A stretch of 64,000 nucleotides of DNA from Limnochordaceae bacterium. Its GTDB lineage: Bacteria; Bacillota; Limnochordia; Limnochordales; DUMU01. Both the position numbers and the translations under genes were made by a program. This document shows positions 28,964 to 38,553 of the stretch, piece by piece; position 1 is the stretch's first letter; each line of letters starts with the position of its first letter. Location: contig JADBKQ010000001.1 in assembly GCA_014896305.1 (NCBI GenBank), positions 124,001 to 188,000 on the forward strand, in the 5' to 3' direction. The notes beneath the pieces were generated by a model. The model ran no database searches. It saw only the letters and a program-made list of their open reading frames with translations, and was not told where the DNA came from.

Positions 28964-29338
28964 ATGGAATCAGAAAAGGCTTCGGGCGCGGGTAACAGCC
29001 CGCAACGGCTGACCCTGGAAGCGTGGGCTTCTTCATCGCCCGCCTCGGGCAGCCCAGAGGAGTCCAAGAACAAGATCGTCGTAACTGTGCTGGGCAAAGA
29101 TCGCATCGGCATCATCGCTAGGGTTACTGGAGTGCTGGCTCAACACCACGTCAACATCCTGGACATTAGCCAGACCATTTTCGGTGAACTTTTCTCCATG
29201 ACTCTCATTGGGGACATCGGGCGAGCGGATATACCCTTCGTGGAGTTGAAGCGGGAACTTGTGGCCGCCGGGCAAGAGTTAGGGGTTCGGGTACTGATAC
29301 AGCGGCAAGAGGTGTTCGAACGTATGCATCGCCCCTGA
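28964..29338 (+). CDS. ACT-domain protein (UPF0237 family)
   Basis: KIVVTVLGKDRIGIIARVTGVLAQHHVNILDISQTIFGELFSMTLIGDI; directly upstream of the UPF0210 gene. Confidence 0.92.
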   Translation: MESEKASGAGNSPQRLTLEAWASSSPASGSPEESKNKIVVTVLGKDRIGIIARVTGVLAQHHVNILDISQTIFGELFSMTLIGDIGRADIPFVELKRELVAAGQELGVRVLIQRQEVFERMHRP

Positions 29339-29412
29339 TAGACTCATGAACGGGTTTACCGATCTATTATGTATTATGGCGGTTATGAACGGCCGAAAGG
29401 ACGGTTGGCATC

Positions 29413-30804
29413 GTGCCCTTTACGACACAAGAGATCTTGGAGACCATCCGTATGGTCGAGGTGGAGCACTTTGACATCCGTACAGTCACCCTGGGTATCA
29501 GCCTGCGGGAGTGTGCAACACCGGATGCCAAGGCGCTCAGCGCCAACGTATACGAGAAAGTGGTCCGCATTGCGTCACGGCTCGTGCCGGTGGCTCAGGA
29601 GGTGCAAGACGAGTTCGGTATCCCCATCATCAATCAACGGATATCGGTCACTCCCGTAGCCCTGGTGGTGGAACCGGCCGTGGTAGCCGCCGGCAGCTCG
29701 GCAGCCGCCCAGGAGATCCTCGTCGAGGTGGCACGCGCTCTGGACCGCGCCGCGGCTGAGGTGGGGGTCAATTTCATCGGGGGCTTCTCGGCTCTGGTGG
29801 ACAAAGGCTGCACTCCTGCCGACTGGGCTCTCATCGAGTCACTGCCAGCTGCTCTGGCGTCCACGAACCGGCTTTGCGCCTCGGTCAACGCAGCTAGCAC
29901 TCGTGCCGGGCTCAACATGGATGTTATCGCCCGTCTGGGTACGATCATCCAGCAGATTGCTCGGGCAACGGCAGACCGCGGGGGGAGTGGTTGTGCCCGG
30001 TTCGTTGTTTTCGCCAACATGCCAGGAGACAACCCCTTCATGGCTGGCGCTGTCCACGGCCTCGGCGAGCCGGAAATAGCCCTAAACGTAGGGATCAGCG
30101 GGCCGGGAGTCGTCCTGGAGGCGATACGACGTCTCGGCAAAAACCGGCCTCTGCAAGAGGTGGCCGAAACGATCAAGCGGACCGCGTTTAAAATCACCCG
30201 CGCCGGCGAGCTGGTGGGTCGCGAGGTGGCAGCCCGCTTGGGGGTGCCTTTCGGCATTCTAGATCTGTCGCTGGCCCCCACCCCCGAAGTGGGGGATTCG
30301 GTGGCCGAGATCCTGGAAGCCATTGGAGTGGACGTGGTTGGAGCCCCAGGGACGACCGCCGCTCTAGCATTGCTCAATGATGCCGTCAAAAAGGGTGGGG
30401 CCATGGCCTCCACCTCAGTGGGGGGCCTCAGCGGTGCGTTCATCCCGGTAACCGAAGACGCCGGCATGGTCGCGGGGGTCGCCCGGGGCGCGCTTGGGTT
30501 GGAGAAGCTGGAGGCGATGACCTCCGTCTGCTCGGTTGGCCTCGACATGATTCCGCTGCCCGGAGACACGCCGGCGCATACCCTGGTGGGGATTTTGGCC
30601 GACGAGCTCAGCATTGGGGTGATCAACCACAAGACGACGGCGGTCCGAGTCATCCCGGTGCCAGGCAAGAAAGCTGGCGAGCGGGTAGACTTTGGTGGAC
30701 TCCTGGGCGGTGGACCCATCCTGCCGGTGTCGGCTTTTGGCTGCAACGTGTTGGCGCAGCGGGGCGGCCGGATTCCGGCGCCGCTGCAAAGCTTGCGTAA
30801 CTAG
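29413..30804 (+). CDS. PFL family protein (DUF711, UPF0210)
   Basis: [28 protein letters not shown]...[28 protein letters not shown]. Confidence 0.93.
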   Translation: MPFTTQEILETIRMVEVEHFDIRTVTLGISLRECATPDAKALSANVYEKVVRIASRLVPVAQEVQDEFGIPIINQRISVTPVALVVEPAVVAAGSSAAAQEILVEVARALDRAAAEVGVNFIGGFSALVDKGCTPADWALIESLPAALASTNRLCASVNAASTRAGLNMDVIARLGTIIQQIARATADRGGSGCARFVVFANMPGDNPFMAGAVHGLGEPEIALNVGISGPGVVLEAIRRLGKNRPLQEVAETIKRTAFKITRAGELVGREVAARLGVPFGILDLSLAPTPEVGDSVAEILEAIGVDVVGAPGTTAALALLNDAVKKGGAMASTSVGGLSGAFIPVTEDAGMVAGVARGALGLEKLEAMTSVCSVGLDMIPLPGDTPAHTLVGILADELSIGVINHKTTAVRVIPVPGKKAGERVDFGGLLGGGPILPVSAFGCNVLAQRGGRIPAPLQSLRN

Positions 30805-30865
30805 CAAAGCCGCTACAATCGGACGGAAAGAACCGGAGTCCGTATGGGCTGGCTATTCGCTCCCA

Positions 30866-30902
30866 TGAGCCGCCAATCCGCATTGAAGCGATTGGCGGCT
30901 CA
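30866..30902. terminator. Perfect 13-bp stem hairpin downstream of UPF0210 gene (possible terminator)
   Basis: TGAGCCGCCAATC - 11-nt loop - GATTGGCGGCTCA; no immediate U-tract, T-rich sequence ~20 nt further on. Confidence 0.5.
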
Positions 30903-31128
30903 CGTCCTTGCATCTCCCTCAATTTTTTCTACTTTCCCCGTTTTTCCGCCTATGCAAGGGGCGGCTCGGTGCTTATAATGATCCCAGCCTTGTCACAACC
31001 GTGCACCGGAGACTGGGCAGCCTGAAGGTGGAGGCGAGGATGGGCGTGTCGCCGATCGCTGCCCGACCACCATCCGAGTAGCGGCGCAGACTGGTAATTC
31101 AGGACAGACAGGGTGGGATCGTTCTACC

Positions 31129-32730
31129 ATGTCGACGGTGGTCTCTTCTCGGACCTTCGGGCTCCCCAGTGCACCGGCGGCGGAGGCTGCGACCTCGCCG
31201 GAGCAGGACCGGATGCCCTTGCTGGAGGCAAACCGGGCTTATCAAGAAGCCCACATCGCTCGTTTCCACACTCCTGGACACAAGGGCGGGGCCGGAGCGC
31301 CAGCTCCTTTGCGGGAGATGCTGGGTCCGGCACTGCTCTACGATGCCTGTGACGAAGTACAGGCGCCGGAATTGGGCCAGGACTGGGACGAAGCGATGGA
31401 TCAGGCGGAGGAGTTGGCGGCTCAGTTCTATCGCACCAACCACACATTTTTCCTGGTCAATGGGACGACTTCCGGGATTCAGGCCATGCTGCTGGCCGCG
31501 GCCGGTCCAGGGGAGGAAGTGATTCTCCCCCGGGATGCCCACTGGTCCGCCGTGAGTGCTCTCATTCTGAGCGGTGCGCACCCAGTTTTGTTGCCGACGC
31601 CGTACGATTGGGAGTTGGGAGTGCCAGGGATTCCCGAGCCCGAGGCGTATGCCCAGGCCTTGCAGGAGCATCCCAACGCCAAAGCCGTCTTCTTGATCAA
31701 CCCTAACTACTACGGCGTGGCTGGTCGGGTTTACGATATCGCCCGCATTGCCCATGAGGCGGGAATCCCCCTTCTGGTGGATGAGGCACATGGGCCGCAT
31801 CTGCGCTTCCACCCGGATCTGCCGCCCAGCGCCCTGGACGCCGAGGCCGACGGCGTGGCGCAGTCCATGCATAAGTTGCTGGGTGCTATGACCCAAGCGT
31901 CCCTGCTTCATGTGCAGGGAGGCCGGTTGCCCTGGTCTCGTGTGGCTGCGGCCCTGCGCCTGGTGACCAGCACCAGCCCGAACCCGCTTCTATGCATCTC
32001 TCTGGACGCGGCCCGCTGGCAAATGGCCAGGTATGGACGGGGGCTGGTTGCCCGCACCCTGGAACTGGCCCGACAGGTCCGTGTCCAGCTGGCTTCCATT
32101 CCCGGGCTGAAGCTGTGGGGACGGGAAGCGATGAGACGTCCCGGCTACCATGACCTGGATCTGACCAAGGTCATCGTCGACGTGTCGGAGCTGGGGATCA
32201 CCGGCTTCGAGGCGGAGCGGCGTTTGCGTGAGTACGGCGTTCAGGTGGAGTTGTCGGACCTGACCCACGTTTTGGCGTTGATCACCATTGGTGATACGGC
32301 AGAGTCAATCGCGCGCCTGGTCGGTGCATTCCAGCGCCTGGCGGCCGAAGCGCCCGCCCGGGTCAGCGGACCGTTTCACACGCTGCCCCTCGACGCAAAA
32401 GGACCGGCCAGGGCGTCTGGTTCACCCCTGGCCTTGTTGCGACCGGATGCTCGTTTCCTGCCCGTACCCGAAGCGGTGATGTCGCCGCGGGACGCGTTTT
32501 TCGCGCCATCAGAGTGGCTCGGGTGGGATCGAGCGGTAGGCCGTGTCGCGGCGGAGTGGATCGCTCCTTATCCGCCAGGGATTCCCGTGATAACTCCGGG
32601 TGAACGGGTTACCCCCGAGGTAGCGCAGGCAGTACACATTTGGGTGAAGGCCGGAGCCCATCTGCGTACCTTCTCTCCCGGCAGCGATGGGCGGCAAGGT
32701 ATTCGGGTGGTGGCTGATGAGTCATTGTAA
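31129..32730 (+). CDS. Orn/Lys/Arg decarboxylase family (PLP-dependent, fold III group)
   Basis: ARFHTPGHKGG...NHTFFLVNGTTSGIQAMLLA...LLVDEAHGPHLRFH...GVAQSMHKLLGAMTQASLLH; same family that precedes tmk in many Bacillota. Confidence 0.92.
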   Translation: MSTVVSSRTFGLPSAPAAEAATSPEQDRMPLLEANRAYQEAHIARFHTPGHKGGAGAPAPLREMLGPALLYDACDEVQAPELGQDWDEAMDQAEELAAQFYRTNHTFFLVNGTTSGIQAMLLAAAGPGEEVILPRDAHWSAVSALILSGAHPVLLPTPYDWELGVPGIPEPEAYAQALQEHPNAKAVFLINPNYYGVAGRVYDIARIAHEAGIPLLVDEAHGPHLRFHPDLPPSALDAEADGVAQSMHKLLGAMTQASLLHVQGGRLPWSRVAAALRLVTSTSPNPLLCISLDAARWQMARYGRGLVARTLELARQVRVQLASIPGLKLWGREAMRRPGYHDLDLTKVIVDVSELGITGFEAERRLREYGVQVELSDLTHVLALITIGDTAESIARLVGAFQRLAAEAPARVSGPFHTLPLDAKGPARASGSPLALLRPDARFLPVPEAVMSPRDAFFAPSEWLGWDRAVGRVAAEWIAPYPPGIPVITPGERVTPEVAQAVHIWVKAGAHLRTFSPGSDGRQGIRVVADESL

Positions 32731-32789
32731 TAAGCGGAGAAGCCCACAGGCTAGCTCAGGCTAGCTGTGGAGATTTGGAGGTCCAAGGG

Positions 32790-32827
32790 TGGGGGATGGG
32801 GCGGCAACCATCCCCCAGTCCTTTTTT
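32790..32827 (+). terminator. Rho-independent terminator after decarboxylase
   Basis: GGGGGATGG-GGCGGCAA-CCATCCCCC followed by AGTCCTTTTTT. Confidence 0.85.
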
Positions 32828-32937
32828 CGTTTTGTTGCAGACGGCCGCAAGCCTACGTCCTCTGGGGAATCCCGCCCAAGCAGGAGACCCTCGTTCAGTG
32901 CCGAACTGGATAGAATCCCGGGCAGGAGGCGTCACGC

Positions 32938-33654
32938 TTGTCTGCGTTCATCACGATCGAGGGAATCGACGGGTCAGGGAAGAGTACGCAGACGGCCCGC
33001 TTGGCTCAGCGTCTGCGGAGGCTGGCACCGGAGGTGGTGGTCAGCCGTGAACCGGGCGGCTCGCCGCTGGGCGAAGCGTTACGCACCCTCTTGCTGGCAC
33101 GTGACCGCCCCATTGACCCCCGGGCGGAAGCCTTGCTGTTGGCGGCGGCCCGGGCAGACCACGTGCAGACGCTGATTCGCCCTGCTTTGTCCCGTGACGC
33201 CATAGTGGTGGTCGATCGCTTCGTCGACTCGAGTTTGGCCTACCAGGGCTACGGATTGGGACTCGGCGTGGAGTGGGTGTTACAAATCAACCGCTTTGCC
33301 CTGGCTACCACTCTCCCGCCCCCGGCAACAGGGCCGGCATCCGAGCAGGCGGCGGAGTGCTGGCCGGATCTAACCGTCCTGCTCGATCTGCCGGTCGTGG
33401 TGGCCCAAGAGCGCTTTCGCCAGGAAGGCAGGGATCCCGATCGGGTAGAAGCCCGGGGAACGGCGTATCTGGAGCGGGTGCGTGAGGGGTACCTTCAACT
33501 GGCTGAACGGTGGCCGCAGCGGATCTCTACAGTGCCGGCACAAGGGGACAAGCACGAGGTGGAGTCCGCCATCTGGCAGGCCGTGTTGCAGCGATGGCCC
33601 CAATGGGCCTCACTGGCGTCAGGCACTGAAGCCGAGGGGGGGACACCACTATGA
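32938..33654 (+). CDS. tmk: Thymidylate kinase (TTG start)
   Basis: SAFITIEGIDGSGKSTQTARLAQRLR...REPGGSPLGEALR...VVDRFVDSSLAYQGYGLGL. Confidence 0.96.
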   Translation: MSAFITIEGIDGSGKSTQTARLAQRLRRLAPEVVVSREPGGSPLGEALRTLLLARDRPIDPRAEALLLAAARADHVQTLIRPALSRDAIVVVDRFVDSSLAYQGYGLGLGVEWVLQINRFALATTLPPPATGPASEQAAECWPDLTVLLDLPVVVAQERFRQEGRDPDRVEARGTAYLERVREGYLQLAERWPQRISTVPAQGDKHEVESAIWQAVLQRWPQWASLASGTEAEGGTPL

Positions 33655-34004
33655 AGCTCATGTTGTGCATCATTCAAGACCAGGATGCCCCGGCAGTCCT
33701 GGATGGCTTGCGCCAAAGCGGGCTCAGTGCAACCAAGTTGGCCAGTACCGGCGGGTTCTTACGGCAAGGCAACACCACTTTAGTTCTGGGCGTGAACGAA
33801 ACCCAGGTAGACGAGGTGTTGGCCATTCTCAAAAACTCCTGCCGTCCCCGGGGAGCGGCGGCTTCCAATCCGGGCAACCAGGCTTGGGGTACCGCTCCGT
33901 CTGAAGCGGGTACGGATGGGAATCGCCCGACGGGAGAACGGCCACGGAGGGTGGGCGGCGCCATCGTGTTCGTGCTTAATGTGGCCCGATTCGACAGGGT
34001 TTGA
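33651..34004 (+). CDS. darA: Cyclic-di-AMP receptor DarA/YaaQ-like
   Basis: MKLMLCIIQDQDAPAVLDGLRQSGLSATKLASTGGFLRQGNTTLVLGV...GGAIVFVLNVARFDRV; between tmk and holB. Confidence 0.9.
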   Translation: MKLMLCIIQDQDAPAVLDGLRQSGLSATKLASTGGFLRQGNTTLVLGVNETQVDEVLAILKNSCRPRGAAASNPGNQAWGTAPSEAGTDGNRPTGERPRRVGGAIVFVLNVARFDRV

Positions 34005-34121
34005 CGGGGCGAACGCGGGCCCGGCGGCGAGGAGCATTTTGTCCACGAATTTGCTACAATTCTAGTGTTGACCTTCCCGCTGCCTGGTTGGGAAGGCTTC
34101 AGGGAGGCGAGGGCTAGGGTC

Positions 34122-35168
34122 ATGCTGGAAGTGCCGCAAGTACTCGGGCAGGAGCGAGTGCGCCGCCTGCTGGGTTTGGCGCTCCGGCACGGACGGTTTC
34201 CGCAGGCGCTCTTGATCGCCGGCCCGGCGGGGATCGGCAAACGGGCGCTAGGAAGGCAATTGGCGGCCGCACTACTCTGTTCCCATCCGGCGGAGGATGG
34301 GTGGGGCTGTGGCCGGTGCCGCTCCTGCCGGGCGGTGGCCTCCGGCGCTCATCCTGACCTCCATTGGCTGGAGGCCGACCCCAACACAAAGTTGACGCTG
34401 GAAGCCGTCCGCCCGTGGCATACCCAGGCCAGTGGCCTGACGCCCGCCTGGGGGGAGCGGGTGGTGGGAGTGGTAGTGCCGGCCGAGGAGCTGACGGAAG
34501 CAGCCCAAAATAGCCTGTTGAAGGTGATCGAAGAGCCTCCGCCGACTGTAACGTGGCTTTTGCTTACCGCCAACCCGGCGGCGTTGCTGGCCACGATCCG
34601 TTCTCGCTGCCAACTGGTGCAGCTCGATCCGGTACCGGCTCGAACCATTGCCGATTGGTTGGTCTCCGCCCAGCAGCAGGAGCCTTCCCGAGCCCAGGAG
34701 ATTGCCCGGCTGGCCGCCGGACGCCCTGGGGTGGCCCTCGAGTGGGTACAGGACTCCAGGGCTGAATCGCTGCGCCAGGAGGTGAGCCAGGTACTGATGC
34801 AGATGGGCCGGGGCCGGGCAGCAGAGCTTTTGGAGGTGGCCCGCGCCTGGAGCGAAGCGGGTGACCACCTGGCCCGCCGCCTGGAGCTTCTGGCGTTGGG
34901 GTGGCGGGACCTGGTAGTCGTGCAAGCGTGGGAGCAGGGCGCGGCGCAGCATGGCCAGGATCAGGGGAAAAACTGCCAGCCCCCTGTGCCGTTGTACTTT
35001 CCGGAGTTGCGCCCGGCGCCCCAGGCAACGACGCTGGTGTCGGCCGGTCGGTTACTGGCCTGTGCCAGTCGGGCTCTTGCGCTAGCGCGGCAACTCAGCA
35101 TCTGGGGGAGCGCCCGGCTCCAATTGGAAGCCCTGCTGGTGGAGGCGGAGACGGCCTGGAAGGGGTAA
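34122..35168 (+). CDS. holB: DNA polymerase III delta' subunit
   Basis: QVLGQERVRRLLGLALRHGRFPQALLIAGPAGIGKRALGRQLA...CGRCRSCRAVASGAHPDLHWL...AAQNSLLKVIEEPPPTVTWLLLT. Confidence 0.93.
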   Translation: MLEVPQVLGQERVRRLLGLALRHGRFPQALLIAGPAGIGKRALGRQLAAALLCSHPAEDGWGCGRCRSCRAVASGAHPDLHWLEADPNTKLTLEAVRPWHTQASGLTPAWGERVVGVVVPAEELTEAAQNSLLKVIEEPPPTVTWLLLTANPAALLATIRSRCQLVQLDPVPARTIADWLVSAQQQEPSRAQEIARLAAGRPGVALEWVQDSRAESLRQEVSQVLMQMGRGRAAELLEVARAWSEAGDHLARRLELLALGWRDLVVVQAWEQGAAQHGQDQGKNCQPPVPLYFPELRPAPQATTLVSAGRLLACASRALALARQLSIWGSARLQLEALLVEAETAWKG

Positions 35169-35173
35169 AGAGC

Positions 35174-36349
35174 TTGTCGGAAGCCAAACAGGTTAACATG
35201 ATTCCAGTCGTGGGCGTTCGATTTGGCCACGACTGTCGAATATCGTATTGTGATCCGAAAGACCTGGCATTGGATCGCGGGATGCGGGTGGTGGTCGAGA
35301 CGCCCCAGGGTGAGCAGTTGGGAACGGTGATCGTGCCCACCCGCTGGTGGCCGGAGGACGCTGTGGCCGACCGGCTGCTCCGCGTCGTAAGGGTTGCCAA
35401 TGATCAGGACGAAGAGAGGGCTCGGCAGGCCAATGAGCAGGCGAGTCAAGCGCGCGCGTATGCCCAAGAGAGAATCGCGGCGTTGGGCTTGCCCATGCGG
35501 CTGGTCGATGTGGAGTGGACGCTGGACCAGAGCAAGGTGACCTTCTATTTCGTGGCCGACGGCCGGGTAGACTTCCGTGAGCTGGTTCACCAGTTGACCG
35601 AGTATCTGCATTGCCGCGTCGAGCTTCGCCAGATTGGCGCCCGTGACCACGCCCGCATACTCGGGGGACTGGGTCCGTGCGGTCGGCCCTTGTGCTGCGT
35701 CTCGTTCCTGCGGGAATTTGCTCCGGTGTCCATTCGCATGGCGAAGGACCAGAACCTGGTGTTAAACCCGGGGCGGATCTCGGGTATGTGTGGGCGGCTC
35801 ATGTGCTGCCTGCGGTATGAGGAAGAGACCGACCAGCCCGGTGACGAAGCCAACGGGGAGGAAAACGGCTCACAGACGGGTGAAGCCCAGGAAAAGGGCG
35901 CCGCGCCCCCGGAGGGGGAGCCGGGTCAAGAGCTGCTGGGCAAAGGCGAAGGAAAAAGAGAGGCGGAGCTGAACGGAGGCGGTTGCCGCCGGGAAGAGTC
36001 ATGTCGTTGCCCGTGGGCGATGGCGCACCTGCCAGAAGCCGCTCGAGACAAAAGCAAACCGCTACCGTCCCCCCGCCCCTCGGGGAAGGCGAGGACGGCG
36101 GCGAGGATTGCATCGGCAGGGTCAGAAACAGGGCAAGAGCCGGCTGGCCCAGATGCTACCGCCCCCGCTGGCGGTCGATCCACGAGTCCTGGGCGTCCGG
36201 CGGGCCATCGGTCACGGCGGATGGGGCAAGGAGTGGCAGCCGCACCGTCGCCCTCGTCGCCGCCCCGCTCCCGGCAAGAGCCGGCAGCCAAACGGGCGGC
36301 CGCCACGAGCAAACCCCACAGGCGCAGAAAGGGGCCGAATGTGGCGTGA
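35174..36349 (+). CDS. ricT: PSP1/RicT (YaaT) family protein with long low-complexity C-terminal extension
   Basis: VVGVRFGHDCRISYCDPKDLALDRGMRVVVETPQGEQLG...RILGGLGPCGRPLCCVSFL...GRISGMCGRLMCCLRYE; extension follows. Confidence 0.9.
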   Translation: MSEAKQVNMIPVVGVRFGHDCRISYCDPKDLALDRGMRVVVETPQGEQLGTVIVPTRWWPEDAVADRLLRVVRVANDQDEERARQANEQASQARAYAQERIAALGLPMRLVDVEWTLDQSKVTFYFVADGRVDFRELVHQLTEYLHCRVELRQIGARDHARILGGLGPCGRPLCCVSFLREFAPVSIRMAKDQNLVLNPGRISGMCGRLMCCLRYEEETDQPGDEANGEENGSQTGEAQEKGAAPPEGEPGQELLGKGEGKREAELNGGGCRREESCRCPWAMAHLPEAARDKSKPLPSPRPSGKARTAARIASAGSETGQEPAGPDATAPAGGRSTSPGRPAGHRSRRMGQGVAAAPSPSSPPRSRQEPAAKRAAATSKPHRRRKGPNVA

Positions 36350-37341
36350 GCTCAGCCCCTGCACCAGCACCGGGGACACTATACGTCTGTGGGACACCCA
36401 TTGGGAATCTGGAGGATTCCAGCCGGCGCCTGTTGAGCACATTGGCGCAGGTGAACTGGATCGCTGCAGAAGACACACGCCAGACGCGCAAGCTGCTGGC
36501 CCATTTCGACATTCACACGCCGCTTGTCGCCTACCATGAGCATAACCGGGCACGACAAGAACCGGTGCTGATCGCCCGGCTTTTGGCCGGTGAGTCAGGG
36601 GCGTTGGTCACCGATGCCGGCATGCCGGCCATCTCTGACCCTGGGCAGAGTCTGGTAAACGCGGCGCATCGAGCGGGAGTCCCGGTGCGGGTGGTCCCCG
36701 GCCCTTCAGCGGTTACGGCTGCGCTGGCCATCTCCGGACTAGCCAGCGAACGCTGGTGCTTCGAGGGCTTTCTCCCTCGCCAGAGCAAGCTACGGCAAGA
36801 GCGGCTGGAGCAGCTCCGCCGCGAGGCGCGCACCATCGTCTTGTTTGAGGCGCCTCACCGTGTGCAGGAGACTCTGGCCGAGTTGGCAGCGGTGCTGGGG
36901 GATCGCCAAGTGGCCGTAGTGCGCGAGTTGACCAAGCAGTTTGAAGAGTGCCGGCGAGCCTCTCTTTCCCAGCTGGCCCGGGAATGGCAACAGGAGCCGG
37001 CGAGAGGCGAGTTCGTGCTGGTGATCGCCCCACCCGTACAGGGACAGCCGTTCTCCCCTGCACAGGATACCGGGGAGACGATCGCAGCGGAGGACGAGCC
37101 CGTCTATCGTGCCACCGTGGCGGCCTTGCAAGCGCAAGGGTGGAGCCGTTCTCAGGCGATTCGCAGGGTGGCTCAGCGGTTCGGCCTCTCTCGTGACGAG
37201 TTGTATGCCAGGTTGTACGGGCAGCGAAAGCCGTCCTCGGCAGACGAGCCTGGCGGGATGAGAGACTGGGAAGACACGAACCCCGGCGAGAAGGAGGGAA
37301 ACACGTCTCCTGCCACCGGGGCTCGAGCCAACGTCCCGTAA
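36346..37341 (+). CDS. rsmI: 16S rRNA 2'-O-methyltransferase RsmI (GTG start overlapping ricT stop)
   Basis: GTLYVCGTPIGNLEDSSRRLLSTLAQVNWIAAEDTRQTRKLLAHF...GALVTDAGMPAISDPG...VPVRVVPGPSAVTAALAISGL. Confidence 0.95.
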   Translation: MSSAPAPAPGTLYVCGTPIGNLEDSSRRLLSTLAQVNWIAAEDTRQTRKLLAHFDIHTPLVAYHEHNRARQEPVLIARLLAGESGALVTDAGMPAISDPGQSLVNAAHRAGVPVRVVPGPSAVTAALAISGLASERWCFEGFLPRQSKLRQERLEQLRREARTIVLFEAPHRVQETLAELAAVLGDRQVAVVRELTKQFEECRRASLSQLAREWQQEPARGEFVLVIAPPVQGQPFSPAQDTGETIAAEDEPVYRATVAALQAQGWSRSQAIRRVAQRFGLSRDELYARLYGQRKPSSADEPGGMRDWEDTNPGEKEGNTSPATGARANVP

Positions 37342-37379
37342 AGGAGGGCAAAAGTGCAGGGATAGGGCGGGCAAGAGGG

Positions 37380-37625
37380 CTACGAAGCGTTTTGCATGGC
37401 CTTCCAGCATTCGCCGCAGATGTTTTTGTCCTTGAAAACCCGAATGTCATCAGCGCTTCCACAAAAGATGCAGGCGGGTTCGTACTTCTTGAGAACGATC
37501 ATCTCGCCCTCGACGTAAATTTCCAGGGCGTCCTTCTGCCCGATTTGCAGGGTACGACGCAGCTCAATCGGGATGACGACCCGGCCCAGGTCGTCGACCT
37601 TCCGTACGATACCGGTCGATTTCAT
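37380..37625 (-). CDS. abrB: AbrB/SpoVT family transition-state regulator
   Basis: MKSTGIVRKVDDLGRVVIPIELRRTLQIGQKDALEIYVEGEMIVLKKYEPACIFCG. Confidence 0.93.
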   Translation of the reverse strand: MKSTGIVRKVDDLGRVVIPIELRRTLQIGQKDALEIYVEGEMIVLKKYEPACIFCGSADDIRVFKDKNICGECWKAMQNAS

Positions 37626-37751
37626 TGGCACTACCTCCTCGACACCGTTCGACACTGGCGACCCAGGCCAAGTATACTAATATTTCCAGTCCCACGTCAA
37701 TCCCTGCCAGGGAAACTTGTGGGGATTTTGTCAGAAAGGAAGACCCTTCTC

Positions 37752-38513
37752 ATGAGGCTTACCATTCTAGGTGCGACCAGCCCCGTTCCCGGTCCTGGAG
37801 AGGCAAACCCCGGCTACCTCCTCGAGACGAATGGAGAGCGATGGTTGCTGGACTGTGGGTCCGGCGTCATCTCCCGCCTGCAGCGATACGTTCCCCTGAG
37901 CCAGCTGAATGGTTGTCTTATTACCCACTTCCACCCCGATCACATAGCGGATCTTTGGACGTTGTCGTTTGGCCTTGGACGCCTCTTCCTGGCCGGGCAA
38001 CGAGAGGAGCGGTTCCCCATCTACGTGCCACCTGGATACGCCACAGTCTTTTGGGAGCTTACCGACCGCGTCGGTGGGTTTTCCTCCCTATTTCGTTCGT
38101 TCCTGGATCTTACCGAGTATCGCCCGCACAGCACATGGCTGCTGGGACGAACTGTAGCCGAGTTCTACCCTACAGGACATCCTCTGGCAGCCCACGCCAT
38201 CCGCCTGGAGGGAGATCGGAGTCTGTGCTACTCGGGCGATGCTACGCTGCATGGTGAACTCGTGGCCGCCGCTGCCCATGTCGATCTCCTGCTCTGTGAG
38301 GCCGGCGCCCCCGACGCGGCACAGGCCGAAGAGACACATCATCTGACGGCTACCATGGCGGCACAGGTGGCCGCGGAGGCCGGAGTGGGAGAGTTGGCCC
38401 TCACCCACTTTCTGAGTGGGGAGGATCGACAGGCGAAGGTACACGAGGCGGCCCGCCTTTTCTCTGGTCGCTGCCGTGCAGTGCGGGAAGATGATGTGAT
38501 CGCTCTCGCCTAG
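37752..38513 (+). CDS. Metallo-beta-lactamase fold hydrolase (RNase Z-like)
   Basis: MRLTILGATSPVPGPGEANPGYLLE...CLITHFHPDHIADLW...LCYSGDATLHGELV...LALTHF. Confidence 0.88.
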   Translation: MRLTILGATSPVPGPGEANPGYLLETNGERWLLDCGSGVISRLQRYVPLSQLNGCLITHFHPDHIADLWTLSFGLGRLFLAGQREERFPIYVPPGYATVFWELTDRVGGFSSLFRSFLDLTEYRPHSTWLLGRTVAEFYPTGHPLAAHAIRLEGDRSLCYSGDATLHGELVAAAAHVDLLLCEAGAPDAAQAEETHHLTATMAAQVAAEAGVGELALTHFLSGEDRQAKVHEAARLFSGRCRAVREDDVIALA

Positions 38514-38553
38514 CCAGGCAGAAACCCCTGGCGATGGTCCCGCGCCATCAGCA

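Noticed and set aside
29634-30746. 370-aa minus-strand ORF antisense to the UPF0210 gene
   Set aside because: Low-complexity S/T/P/R-rich translation typical of GC-rich shadow frames; the plus strand has clear homology
30955-31128. Possible SRP/4.5S-like small RNA downstream of a TATAAT at 30974
   Set aside because: The conserved SRP tetraloop/bulge motif was not found; only a weak promoter without a clear -35
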